A stretch of DNA of 64,000 bases from Solwaraspora sp. WMMD1047 (GTDB lineage Bacteria; Actinomycetota; Actinomycetes; Mycobacteriales; Micromonosporaceae): positions 5,126,501 through 5,190,500 of the forward strand of contig NZ_JARUBL010000001.1 in assembly GCF_029626155.1 (NCBI RefSeq), in the 5' to 3' direction. Both the position numbers and the translations under genes were made by a program. Shown piece by piece: positions 16,105 to 28,079 of the stretch. The notes under the pieces are model-generated. The model was not told the DNA's origin. It saw nothing but the letters and a program-made list of their open reading frames with translations, and made no database searches. The number at the start of each line of letters is the position of its first letter. Position 1 is the first letter of the stretch.

Positions 16105-16961
16105 TGGCACCTGACCGGCCGATCGGCTCGCACACCCCGGCCGGCGGCGGCCTGGCCCGGACCGCGCTGCCGTACGCCGACGCGGCCGGCGCCGAGGCGG
16201 TGCAGGTCTACGTCTCCAACTCCCGGGGGTGGGCGCTGCCGCCCGGGGATCCGGCGCAGGACACGGCGTTCCGGGCCGGCTGCGCCGACCGCGGCCTGGC
16301 CGTCTACATCCACGCGTCGCTGCTGGTGAACCTCGGTTCGCCGACCCCGGCGACAGTCGAGCGGTCGGTCGCCACGCTGGCGCACGCGCTGCGCCGGGGG
16401 GTCGCGATCGGCGCCGCCGGGGTGGTTTTCCACGCTGGCAGCGCGGTCGATCCGGCGTACTTCGACGCGGCCCTGCGGCAGCTGCGGGAGGTGCTGCTGC
16501 CGCTGCTGGACGACGCCGCCGAGCTGGCCGGGCCGATGCTGCTGGTCGAGCCGAGCGCGGGCGGTGGCCGGTCGCTGGCCGCCCGGGTGGAGCAGTTGGC
16601 GCCGTACCTCGACGCGGTGGACCACCATCCCTGGCTGGGTGTCTGCTTCGACACCTGCCACGCCTGGGCCGCGGGACACGACCTGGCCCGGCCGGGTGGC
16701 ATGGCGCAGACCCTGGACGCCCTGGTCTCGGCGGTCGGTCCGGACCGGCTCCGGCTGATCCACGCGAACGACTCCCGGGACCCCTGCGGCTCCACCCGGG
16801 ACCGGCACGAGACGATCGGCAAGGGCACCATCGGCGAGGCCGCCTTCGCCGAGCTGCTGGCCCACCCCGCCACCGCCGGCCGGCCCGTGATCGTGGAGAC
16901 CCCCAGCGAGAAGCACCACGGCCACGCCGACGACATCGCCACCCTGAAACGACTGCGCTGA
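16104..16961 (+). CDS. nfo: Endonuclease IV (AP endonuclease)
   Basis: A 285-residue TIM-barrel, metal-dependent apurinic/apyrimidinic endonuclease of base-excision repair. Zn-ligand motifs appear in order: VFHAGS, LLVEPSAGGG (Glu ligand; usually ENTAGQG), FDTCHAWAAGHDL, HANDSR, DRHETIGKGTIG and VETPSE. Its ATG overlaps the kinase stop (TGATG), so it is translationally coupled to the kinase gene. The ENT to EPS change beside the Glu ligand is a small departure from the common motif, but all metal ligands appear present. Confidence 0.92.
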   Translation: MAPDRPIGSHTPAGGGLARTALPYADAAGAEAVQVYVSNSRGWALPPGDPAQDTAFRAGCADRGLAVYIHASLLVNLGSPTPATVERSVATLAHALRRGVAIGAAGVVFHAGSAVDPAYFDAALRQLREVLLPLLDDAAELAGPMLLVEPSAGGGRSLAARVEQLAPYLDAVDHHPWLGVCFDTCHAWAAGHDLARPGGMAQTLDALVSAVGPDRLRLIHANDSRDPCGSTRDRHETIGKGTIGEAAFAELLAHPATAGRPVIVETPSEKHHGHADDIATLKRLR

Positions 16962-17047
16962 GCCGGCCGGCGCGGCGAGCCGCCGACTCAGGCGCGGGAC
17001 CGCCAGCGTGGGAAGGCTCAGGCGCCGAACCTCCGGCGCGGGGAACG

Positions 17048-19631
<2,584 letters not shown>

Positions 19632-20126
19632 TCAGCCCGGGGTGGCGGTCGCGGAGCCGGCCGGGGCCGGGGTGTTGCCGCCGACCCGCTCGTCGGCGAT
19701 GCACCAGCCCGCCTCGGTGCGGGCCACCACGAACAGGATCCGGGCCGGGATCTTCCGGCCGCCCGACTCGACCGTGATCGCGGTGCTGACCTGCTGCCCG
19801 CCGTTGTCGGCACGGATGTCGACGATGCTCGCCCCGGTGACGGTGAAGTGGTCCGCGAAGTCCCCGTTCGGGCCGGTTGCACCCTGGTCGAACGCCTCGT
19901 GCATGGCGGCGCAGAGCTGCCCGCGGCCGGCGGCGGTGTCCTTGGCCGTCATCGCGTCCAGGTAGCGCTGCACGAGCTGCCGGGCCTCGTCCGCCCCGTC
20001 GTCGACGATGGTACTGCCGGCCGGGTCCGGCTCGGCACCGCCGACCAGCCCGCAGCCGCCGAGCGCCAGCGGCAGCGCCGCGACCGCCGCCACCCACCGG
20101 GCGGGACGCCTGCCTGGGACGGCCAT
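19632..20126 (-). CDS. Putative lipoprotein, NTF2-like fold
   Basis: A 164-residue exported protein. Start ATG 20126 was preferred because GAGGAG stands 5-6 bases upstream; ATG 20138 is an alternative. The signal peptide ends in the lipobox LALGGC, so the Cys would be lipidated. The mature part has ARQLVQRYLDAMTAKDTAAGRGQLCAAM and WCIADERV, typical of DUF4878/NTF2-like small exported proteins, with a two-Cys pair in the mature domain. The molecular role is unknown. It stands alone on the minus strand upstream of aroG. Confidence 0.75.
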   Translation of the reverse strand: MAVPGRRPARWVAAVAALPLALGGCGLVGGAEPDPAGSTIVDDGADEARQLVQRYLDAMTAKDTAAGRGQLCAAMHEAFDQGATGPNGDFADHFTVTGASIVDIRADNGGQQVSTAITVESGGRKIPARILFVVARTEAGWCIADERVGGNTPAPAGSATATPG

Positions 20127-20281
20127 CGCGCTCCTCATTTCCCCGCCGGTCCGGCCGGCGGGACACCTGACCGGCATACCGCCGACACTCTAGCCACCCG
20201 CGGCCGGCCCGGCCGCATCGCGTGGTGGCGGCGTCAGGAACGTACAAGACCATCCGGGCCGGGTCCGGCAGAGTGGCTGCC

Positions 20282-20695
20282 ATGAGCGCCTTTCCCACCA
20301 AGATCGCGGTGCTGCTCCGCGACGACCTGGCCACCTGGCAACGCCTCAACGTGACGGCCTTCCTGGTCAGCGGCATCGCCGCGAGCGTGCCGGAGACGAT
20401 CGGCGAGCCCTACGCCGACGCCGACGGCACCAAGTACCTGCCGATGTTCGGCCAGCCGGTGCTGGTCTTCGCCGGTGACGGCCCGCTGCTGACCGCCGCG
20501 CACGGCCGGGCGCTCGACCGCGGCCTGCCGATGTCGGTGTTCACCGCCGAGCTCTTCGCGACCGGCAACGACCTGGACAACCGGGCGGCCGTGCGGGCGG
20601 TCGCCCGTGCGGATCTCGACCTGGTCGGAATCGCCGTCTTCGGCCCCCGCAACAGCGTCGACAAGGCGTTCAAGGGCGCCCGCCTGCATCCGTAG
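20282..20695 (+). CDS. DUF2000-family protein
   Basis: A 137-residue protein matching DUF2000: KIAVLLRDDLATWQRLNVTAFLVSGIA at the N-terminus, DGTKYLPMFGQPVLVFAGD, and DLVGIAVFGPRNSVDKAFKGARLHP at the end. Structural relatives resemble peptidyl-tRNA hydrolase type 2 (PTH2)-like folds. No signal peptide is present. The ATG was chosen because the conserved core starts directly after it. Function is not established. Confidence 0.8.
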   Translation: MSAFPTKIAVLLRDDLATWQRLNVTAFLVSGIAASVPETIGEPYADADGTKYLPMFGQPVLVFAGDGPLLTAAHGRALDRGLPMSVFTAELFATGNDLDNRAAVRAVARADLDLVGIAVFGPRNSVDKAFKGARLHP

Positions 20696-20759
20696 CTCGG
20701 GCTCCTACCATGATCACGTTCCGGGGCCGCGCCCCGGGACGTCATCGCGAGGAGGACCG

Positions 20760-21422
20760 ATGTACGACTCCGAACAGCGCTGGCGGGCGGTGGACGGCTA
20801 TCTCGCCACCACCCTCGTCGACGAGGACGAGGCGCTGGTGGCCGCCCGTACCAGCGCCCGGGACGCCGGCCTGCCGGCGTACGAGGTGGCACCGAACCAG
20901 GGCGCCCTGCTGGCCCTGCTGGCCCGCCTCGGCGGCGCCCGCCGGGTGCTGGAGATCGGCACGCTGGCCGGGTACTCGACGATCTGGCTGGCCCGGGCGG
21001 TCGAGCACGTCACCACGATCGAACTCGACCCCGGGTACGCCGAGCTGGCCGAGCGGAACCTGGCCGCCGCCGGGGTGGCCGACCGGGTGGAGTTGCTGGT
21101 GGGCGCCGCCGTGGACCGGCTGGCCGAGCTGGTGGCGCGCGGCGGGCCGGCGTACGACCTGGTCTTCATCGACGCCGACAAGCCGAACAACCCGGCCTAT
21201 CTCGCGGCGGCGCTGCGGCTGACCCGGCCGGGCAGCCTGATCATCGCCGACAACGTGGTCCGGGACGGGGCGGTGGTGGATCCGGACTGCCCGGACGACC
21301 GGGTCCGGGGCGTCCGGGAGTTCCTGGAGCTGGTCCGGGCCGACCCACGGCTGGAGGCGACCGCACTGCAGACGGTCGGGGTCAAGGGCTGGGACGGCTT
21401 CGCGCTGGTGCTGGTGCGTTGA
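20760..21422 (+). CDS. Class I SAM-dependent O-methyltransferase (CCoAOMT/COMT-like)
   Basis: A 220-residue methyltransferase of the Methyltransf_3 family. Motif I is RVLEIGTLAGYSTIWLARA; DLVFIDADKPNN carries the metal/SAM acidic residues, and IIADNVVRDG follows. The acceptor is unknown; relatives methylate catechols or small phenolics with a divalent cation. GAGGAGGA lies just upstream of the ATG, which excludes the longer open frame. A strong hairpin begins at the stop codon. Confidence 0.92.
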   Translation: MYDSEQRWRAVDGYLATTLVDEDEALVAARTSARDAGLPAYEVAPNQGALLALLARLGGARRVLEIGTLAGYSTIWLARAVEHVTTIELDPGYAELAERNLAAAGVADRVELLVGAAVDRLAELVARGGPAYDLVFIDADKPNNPAYLAAALRLTRPGSLIIADNVVRDGAVVDPDCPDDRVRGVREFLELVRADPRLEATALQTVGVKGWDGFALVLVR

Positions 21423-21466
21423 CCAGGGCGGGGCGGGATCCGATCGGGATCCCGCCCCGCCCTGGT
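21422..21466. terminator. Bidirectional terminator hairpin
   Basis: A perfect 20-base stem (21422-21441 with 21447-21466) has a 5-base loop and starts at the stop codon of the O-methyltransferase. It lies 24 bases from the stop of the convergent chitinase gene and can serve both. Confidence 0.85.
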
Positions 21467-21490
21467 GGGGTGCCGCGCCGACACTCGGGG

Positions 21491-23110
<1,620 letters not shown>

Positions 23111-23131
23111 GTGGCGTCTCCCCAAACAGTT

Positions 23132-23144
23132 AGGAAACTTTCCA
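23132..23144. promoter_or_regulatory. CsnR-like operator of the chitinase gene
   Basis: AGGAAACTTTCCA contains the perfect arms GGAAA/TTTCC around one base. It matches the AGGAAAGTTTCCT type of site bound by the ROK repressor CsnR at streptomycete chitosanase genes. It lies just downstream of the predicted transcription start. Confidence 0.55.
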
Positions 23145-23157
23145 AAAAGCTAGTGAG

Positions 23158-23187
23158 ACGCTACTCACCCGGTTACCGATTAGTCAA
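23158..23187 (-). promoter_or_regulatory. Predicted chitinase promoter
   Basis: On the minus strand a -35 TTGACT (23182-23187) and a -10 TAGCGT (23158-23163) are 18 bases apart. Transcription would start near 23151, giving a leader of about 40 bases that contains the operator. Confidence 0.55.
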
Positions 23188-23366
23188 GATGTCCATTTCT
23201 CGATCTACCGGCAGGGATCGGCGCAGCCCACGGAATCGACGACCCTAACTCTCTCTAAGTAACGATTGAGTCACCTTGAGTACAGGACTTGCGGAAGAGT
23301 CCGATCAACGGGACTCTGACCATGAACGGCAATCCCGAGACAACGGCGCGGTGAGCAGGGGGAACC

Positions 23367-23423
23367 ATGTACGACCCGACGCCCGCTTGCCGGCGGCCCG
23401 GCAGAAACCACCGGATGCCATGA
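23367..23423 (+). CDS. Possible 18-residue upstream peptide
   Basis: An ATG with a strong AGGGGGAACC leader opens an 18-codon frame, MYDPTPACRRPGRNHRMP, whose stop overlaps an ATGA. That second ATG is in frame with the DUF4397 gene 195 bases downstream. It may be a regulatory leader or chance; no conservation can be tested here. Confidence 0.25.
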   Translation: MYDPTPACRRPGRNHRMP

Positions 23424-23614
23424 GCCTCTGTAACCAGTCCGCACCGCCGAAGCCACGCCCGCCCGAGCGCCCCGGGCGACCGGCCACGCTGTCCCGGCCG
23501 GCGTCCTGGCCGGGCTCGGACCCGTACCGCCCCGGCGAACGCGACCATCCCGGCCGCGCCCGGCGTACCGCCGACCGGACCGGCCGCCACCACCCGTCCC
23601 CCCAGGGAGCAGCG

Positions 23615-24535
23615 ATGACCCCGCCAGCACCACTGATCCGCGCGCTACGCCGAGTCGCGGCGCTGGCCGGCGCGGCCCTGCTCGGCGTCGGCCTGACCGC
23701 GACCACCGCCACGCCGGCCGCCGGCGCGGCGGTCGGCTACGTGCGGCTGGCCCACCTGTCGCCGGACACCCCGGCGGTCGACGTCTACCTGGCCGGCACC
23801 ACCAACCCGAACAAGCCGCAGGTCTTCCCCGCCGTCGGCTACGGAGCGCTCTCCGACTACCTGCCGCTGCCCGCCGGCCGGTACGCGGTCTCGATGCGGA
23901 CGGCGGGAGCGCCGGCGAGCGAACCGCCGGTACTCACCACCGAGGTGACGGTGTCGGCCGGTGCCGCCTACACCGTCGCCGGAGTGGGACGCTACGCCGA
24001 CCTGGGCCTGCGAGTGCTCGAGGACGATCTGCGGGCACCCGCCGGTGGCCGGGCCAAGGTCCGGGTGGTGCAGGCGTCGGTCCGGGCGCCGGTGATCGAC
24101 GTGGCCGCCGCGGGCGGCCCGGAGATCGCCAGCGGCGTCGAGTTCGCCACCACCACCCGGTACGAGCAGGTGGTGCCGGGCACCTGGACCCTGCGGCTGG
24201 CGCCACCCGGTGCCACCCCGACCACCACCGAGGTCACCCTGGCAGGCGGGAACGTCTATTCGTTGCTGGTGCTCGACGACGAACGCGGCGGGCTCACCAC
24301 ACAGCTGCGGGTCGATGCGCGGGGCGGTGCCGTCGTACCGGCCGGTGGGGTGGACACCGGCGGCGGCGGCCTGAGCGCGGCGGCGAGCGGTCCGACCGGC
24401 GCCGACGCCCCCGCGGACGGGCTGCCCGCGACCGGCGCCCTGCCCACCGGTGCGGTGGCCGCCATCCTGGTCGCCGGGGCTGCGGCGGCCGCCCTGGTCG
24501 GGCCGGTCCGCCGACGGGCCCGCCGGAGTCCCTGA
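23615..24535 (+). CDS. DUF4397 surface protein with LPATG-type sorting signal
   Basis: A 306-residue exported protein. Signal peptide (about 1-37), then two DUF4397 beta domains: YVRLAHLSPDTPAVDVYLAG begins the first, and VRVVQASVRAPVIDVAAAG the second. A Gly/Ala linker leads to LPATG (about 270-274), a hydrophobic helix and an Arg-rich tail, the layout of a sortase sorting signal. The start was placed at the ATG that gives the signal peptide; the frame is open upstream. A class F sortase gene begins two bases after the stop, so that enzyme is the likely anchor. The ligand of DUF4397 is unknown. Confidence 0.85.
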   Translation: MTPPAPLIRALRRVAALAGAALLGVGLTATTATPAAGAAVGYVRLAHLSPDTPAVDVYLAGTTNPNKPQVFPAVGYGALSDYLPLPAGRYAVSMRTAGAPASEPPVLTTEVTVSAGAAYTVAGVGRYADLGLRVLEDDLRAPAGGRAKVRVVQASVRAPVIDVAAAGGPEIASGVEFATTTRYEQVVPGTWTLRLAPPGATPTTTEVTLAGGNVYSLLVLDDERGGLTTQLRVDARGGAVVPAGGVDTGGGGLSAAASGPTGADAPADGLPATGALPTGAVAAILVAGAAAAALVGPVRRRARRSP

Positions 24536-24537
24536 CC

Positions 24538-25254
24538 ATGGCCGCCGGTGCGGCCGGTGCGGCCGCCGATGGTGGCCTCACCCGGCGCGGACTGCTGACC
24601 GGTGCCGGGCTGGTGGTCTGGGCCGCGGCCGGAACCGGGCTCGCCGTCGCCGCGACCCGGCCGGGCGCGCCGGCGCCGGTCTGGCTCGACCCCTGCGCCG
24701 GGGACGGCTGTCCGTCGAAGGCGGCCTCGACGGGGCGGCCAGAGGCGACGGCCGGGCGGCCAGAGGCGACGGCCGGGCCGCCGACCCGGATCCGGATCAC
24801 CCGGATCGGCGTCGACTCGCCCCTGGTCGTGCTCGGACTGGAGCGGGACGGGCGGCTCGCGGCGCCGGCCGACTTCGACCGGGCCGGCTGGTTCGGCGGG
24901 GGCGTGGCACCCGGCGATACCGGACCGGCGGTGATCGCCGGTCACGTCGACTCCCGGACCGGGCCGGCCGTCTTCCACCGGCTGCCCGAGCTACGACCGG
25001 GCGACCGGATCGAGGTACGGCGGGACGACCGGTGGCTACCGTTCCGGGTGGTGGCCGCGAGTCGACACGCCAAGGACCGGTTCCCCACCGCCGCCGTCTA
25101 CGGCCCCACCCCTGGCCCGGAACTGCGCCTGGTCACCTGCGACGGGGAGTTCGACGGGCGCAGCCGGCACTACCGCGACAACCTGGTGGTCTTCGCCGTC
25201 TGGGATCAGCCGGTCGATCCGTTCGCGAAGTGGACCCGGCCCGGCCCGGCCTGA
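24538..25254 (+). CDS. Class F sortase
   Basis: A 238-residue membrane-tethered cysteine transpeptidase. A Tat-like TRRGLLTGAG N-terminus and one hydrophobic segment (about 17-40) precede a linker with duplicated RPEATAG, then the sortase beta-barrel. Catalytic triad residues are His136 in AGHVDS, Cys201 in VTCDGEFD, and Arg213 in HYRDNLVVFA. It lies two bases downstream of a DUF4397 protein ending in LPATG, hydrophobic helix and Arg tail, so it probably anchors that partner to the wall. Confidence 0.9.
   Translation: MAAGAAGAAADGGLTRRGLLTGAGLVVWAAAGTGLAVAATRPGAPAPVWLDPCAGDGCPSKAASTGRPEATAGRPEATAGPPTRIRITRIGVDSPLVVLGLERDGRLAAPADFDRAGWFGGGVAPGDTGPAVIAGHVDSRTGPAVFHRLPELRPGDRIEVRRDDRWLPFRVVAASRHAKDRFPTAAVYGPTPGPELRLVTCDGEFDGRSRHYRDNLVVFAVWDQPVDPFAKWTRPGPA
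24733..24774 (+). repeat. Perfect 21-base duplication in the sortase linker
   Basis: Units 24733-24753 and 24754-24774 are identical and encode the repeated RPEATAG stalk sequence. Confidence 0.85.
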
Positions 25255-25281
25255 CGCGACCCGGCCGCCGCCCGGCTTGGC

Positions 25282-25323
25282 GGGCCGGGCGTCGGGCGCT
25301 GCGGGCCGGGCGTCGGGCGCTGC
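25282..25323. repeat. Perfect 21-base tandem duplication, noncoding
   Basis: Two identical units, 25282-25302 and 25303-25323, are followed by a partial third copy. They lie between the sortase stop and the convergent DUF2203 gene. The repeat is GC-only apart from a few T residues. Confidence 0.75.
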
Positions 25324-25427
25324 GGGCCGGGCGCCGCGGGCCGGGCGATCGTGGCGCCATGAGCCGTCGAGAATGGCCGGTCAGCACGGCTGGGTGCGTC
25401 AGGATCATGGGCCGGCTCCGGCGGCGG

Positions 25428-25775
25428 TCAGATCCGGCGGCGGCCGGCGAAGCCGCACTCGATCCGGTGGTACCACCGGATGTCGGTGTCCCCCTCCAAC
25501 CAGCACCAGAGCACCGGCCGGTCGTCGCGCACCCCGGCGAAGTCGAGCAGCACCGGAGCGATCCCCTTGACCTGGATGCCGTGCCCCCGGAACTCGTCGA
25601 CCAGGCCGTGGATCCGCGCCTCCAACGCCTTGATCTCGGGTAGACCGCCCGACCGGGTCGGACCGCCGGCCATCTCGACGGTCAGTTCGGCGAGGTCGGC
25701 GCGCAGCGTGATCAGCTCGTCGATCAGGGGGCGCAGCGTGGCGACCATGTGGCGGGCCTGGGCAAGGGTGAACAC
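25428..25775 (-). CDS. DUF2203-family protein
   Basis: A 115-residue cytoplasmic protein. FTLAQARHMVATLRPLIDEL, an Ala/Glu-rich helical segment, KGIAPVLLDFAGVRDDRPVLWCW and a terminal GDTDIRWYHRIECGFAGRR match DUF2203. The N-terminal half is predicted coiled or helical, and the WCWxxGD...WYH core is the family signature. It starts with GTG. Function is unknown. The minus-strand proC gene lies 67 bases upstream. Confidence 0.8.
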   Translation of the reverse strand: MFTLAQARHMVATLRPLIDELITLRADLAELTVEMAGGPTRSGGLPEIKALEARIHGLVDEFRGHGIQVKGIAPVLLDFAGVRDDRPVLWCWLEGDTDIRWYHRIECGFAGRRRI

Positions 25776-25842
25776 GCCCGCCAGTATGGGCCATCGCCGG
25801 GTCGGCCAGGTTGCCGCCCGTGTGCGGTCCCGTTACCGGCCG

Positions 25843-26661
25843 TCAGCCGCTCTGGTCGGCGATCTGCCGGGCCCGGTCCCGGGCGGCCTCCAGCGCGGCC
25901 AGCAGCGCGGCGCGTACCCCGTGGTTCTCCAGCTCCCGGATCGCCGAGATCGTCGTGCCGGCCGGTGAGGTGACGGCCTCGCGCAGCTTGACCGGGTGCT
26001 CGCCGGAGTCGCGGAGCATCACCGCCGACCCGATGGCCGTCTGCACGATCAGCTCGTGCGCCACCTGCCGGGGCAGCCCGAGCAGGATGCCCGCGTCGAC
26101 CATCGCCTCGACCAGCAGATAGAAGTAGGCGGGCCCGGAACCGGAGAGGGCGGTGACGGCGTCCTGCTGCGACTCCGGTACCCGGATGGTGGCGCCGAGC
26201 GGGCTGAACATCTCCTCGGCCAGCGCCAGGTGCCCGGCGGTGGCGTGCGGCCCCGCGGAGATCGCCGTCATCGCCTGGTCCACCAGCGCCGGCGTGTTCG
26301 TCATCACCCGGACCACCGGGGTGCCCTCGGGCAGCCGCCGGTTGAAGAACCCGGTCGGCAGGCCGGCACAGAGCGAGATCACCAGCTTGTCCCCCGGCAC
26401 CTTCGGCCCGATCTCGTCGAGCAGCACCGCGGCGTCCTGCGGCTTCACCGAGATCGCCAGCACGTCCGCCTCGGTCACCGCGGTCAGGTTGTCCACCACC
26501 CGGACGCCGTACCGGGTGGCCAGCTCCTCACGCCGGGCCGGCCGGCGGGTCGTGGCGAGCAGCTTCTCCACCGGCCAGCCGGCCCGCAGCAGCCCGGAGA
26601 GCATCAGCTCACCGATCTTGCCGGCACCGACCACCGCGACCGTGTGCGCCCCCGGCGCCAT
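25843..26661 (-). CDS. proC: Pyrroline-5-carboxylate reductase
   Basis: A 272-residue NAD(P)H-dependent enzyme for the last step of proline synthesis. Rossmann motif VAVVGAGKIGELML at the N-terminus, VRVMTNTPALVDQAMTAIS in the middle, and the family signature SGSGPAYFYLLVEAM...AGILLGLPR with LREAVTSPAGTT near the C-terminus. GGAGGAGG lies just upstream of the ATG. Confidence 0.95.
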   Translation of the reverse strand: MAPGAHTVAVVGAGKIGELMLSGLLRAGWPVEKLLATTRRPARREELATRYGVRVVDNLTAVTEADVLAISVKPQDAAVLLDEIGPKVPGDKLVISLCAGLPTGFFNRRLPEGTPVVRVMTNTPALVDQAMTAISAGPHATAGHLALAEEMFSPLGATIRVPESQQDAVTALSGSGPAYFYLLVEAMVDAGILLGLPRQVAHELIVQTAIGSAVMLRDSGEHPVKLREAVTSPAGTTISAIRELENHGVRAALLAALEAARDRARQIADQSG

Positions 26662-26870
26662 CCTGCCTCCTCCGGTTCCACCCGCCCCGAGCGACTTCCC
26701 GGTCGAGTGTCTTCCCGCCCAAACGTCGTTCCCGGACGGCCTGCTGCCGACCGGACCTGCTGTCCGCCCTGCTGTCCGCCCGGCCTGGGCCGAGGCCCCA
26801 CCGTCCGCGCGGTCCCCGGGACCGGACCTCGCCGGTCGGCGGGTCCGGCCCCGGGCCGGGCGGTTCGCGC

Positions 26871-27899
26871 TCAGCTGCCGAAGAAGACCTCGGCCTCGGT
26901 GTAGCGCTCCAGCGGAACGGTCTTGAGCTCGCGGGTCGCCTCGGCGAGCGGCACCCGGACGATGTCGGTGCCCTGCATGGCCACCATCTTGCCCCAGTCG
27001 CCCTCGTGCGCCGCGTCGATGGCGTGCAGGCCGAGCCGGGTCGCCAGCACCCGGTCGAACGCGGTCGGGGTGCCGCCGCGCTGGATGTGCCCGAGCACGA
27101 CGGTGCGGGCCTCCTTGCCGGTCTTGGCCTCCAACTGCCCGGCCAGCCACTGGCCGATGCCGCCCAGCCGGACGTGACCGAAGGCGTCCAGCTCCTGGTT
27201 GTGCAGGACCATCTGGCCCTCCATCGGGTGGGCGCCCTCGGCGACCACGACGATCGGGGCGTACTGCTTCTTGAAGCGCTCCTCGACGTAGGTGGCGACC
27301 TGGTCCACGTCGAACTCCCGCTCCGGCAGCAGGATCACGTTGGCGCCACCGGCCAGCCCGGCGTGCAGGGCGATCCAGCCCGCGTGCCGGCCCATCACCT
27401 CGACCACCAGGGTGCGGTGGTGGCTCTCCGCCGTGGTGTGCAGCCGGTCGATCGCCTCCATCGCGATGTTGACCGCGGTGTCGAAGCCGAAGGTGTAGTC
27501 GGTGGCGCCGAGGTCGTTGTCGATGGTCTTCGGCACGCCGACCACCTGTACGCCCAGCTCGTGCAGCTTGGTGGCGACCCCCAGGGTGTCCTCGCCGCCG
27601 ATCGCGACCAGCGCGTCGACGCCCTGCGCGGCGAGGTTGTCCTTGATCCGCTCGACCCCGCCGTCGATCTTGAACGGGTTGGTCCGGGAGGAGCCGAGGA
27701 TGGTGCCGCCCCGGGGCAGGATGCCCCGCACCTCGGCGATGCCGAGGGTCTTGGTCATCCCCTCCAGCGGACCCCGCCAACCGTCACGGAAGCCCACGAA
27801 CTCGTGACCGTAGGTGGCCACGCCCTTGCGCACAACCGCCCGGATCACCGCGTTCAGACCTGGACAGTCACCACCACCGGTGAGCACGCCGATACGCAT
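26871..27899 (-). CDS. pfkA: 6-phosphofructokinase, probable PPi-dependent type
   Basis: A 342-residue group A phosphofructokinase phosphorylating fructose-6-phosphate. TGGGDCPGLNAVIR (8-20) binds the phosphoryl donor. TIDND (125-129) carries the catalytic Asp, and MGRHAGWIAL contacts substrate. The donor-specificity positions are Asp104 (in GGEDT) and Lys124 (in PKTIDND). In this family Gly at both favours ATP, whereas Asp104/Lys124 is the signature of pyrophosphate-dependent enzymes, including the actinomycete PPi enzyme. PPi use is therefore predicted, and would make the step reversible. A few related actinobacterial enzymes with mixed residues use ATP, so assay is needed. Confidence 0.93.
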   Translation of the reverse strand: MRIGVLTGGGDCPGLNAVIRAVVRKGVATYGHEFVGFRDGWRGPLEGMTKTLGIAEVRGILPRGGTILGSSRTNPFKIDGGVERIKDNLAAQGVDALVAIGGEDTLGVATKLHELGVQVVGVPKTIDNDLGATDYTFGFDTAVNIAMEAIDRLHTTAESHHRTLVVEVMGRHAGWIALHAGLAGGANVILLPEREFDVDQVATYVEERFKKQYAPIVVVAEGAHPMEGQMVLHNQELDAFGHVRLGGIGQWLAGQLEAKTGKEARTVVLGHIQRGGTPTAFDRVLATRLGLHAIDAAHEGDWGKMVAMQGTDIVRVPLAEATRELKTVPLERYTEAEVFFGS

Positions 27900-28079
27900 G
27901 ATCTGCTCATCCTCCTGGAGCCTCAGGTAAGCCCGTCAAGCCCCAGGGTCGAAGTCAGGTCAGACCGTCGGCGTCGTTGCCGGCCCGGGGCGGGCCGTCA
28001 TTGCGCACTGTAGTCGGCGCCGCGGTCGAGGATGCACACCGCCCTGCGGGGTGGGACGTCGGGGGGCGCGGCGCGGCGG

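Larger units (their letters stand above)
23111..23614. other. Divergent intergenic region, chitinase / DUF4397 gene
   Basis: The 504 bases contain the chitinase operator and promoter (23132-23187), then an inverted repeat AGAGTCC/GGACTCT (23296-23302 and 23311-23317), then a possible 18-residue reading frame (23367-23423). From 23424 to 23614 the DUF4397 frame is open without a stop, but the sequence is Pro/Arg-rich and not signal-like. No other gene is seen. Confidence 0.5.
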
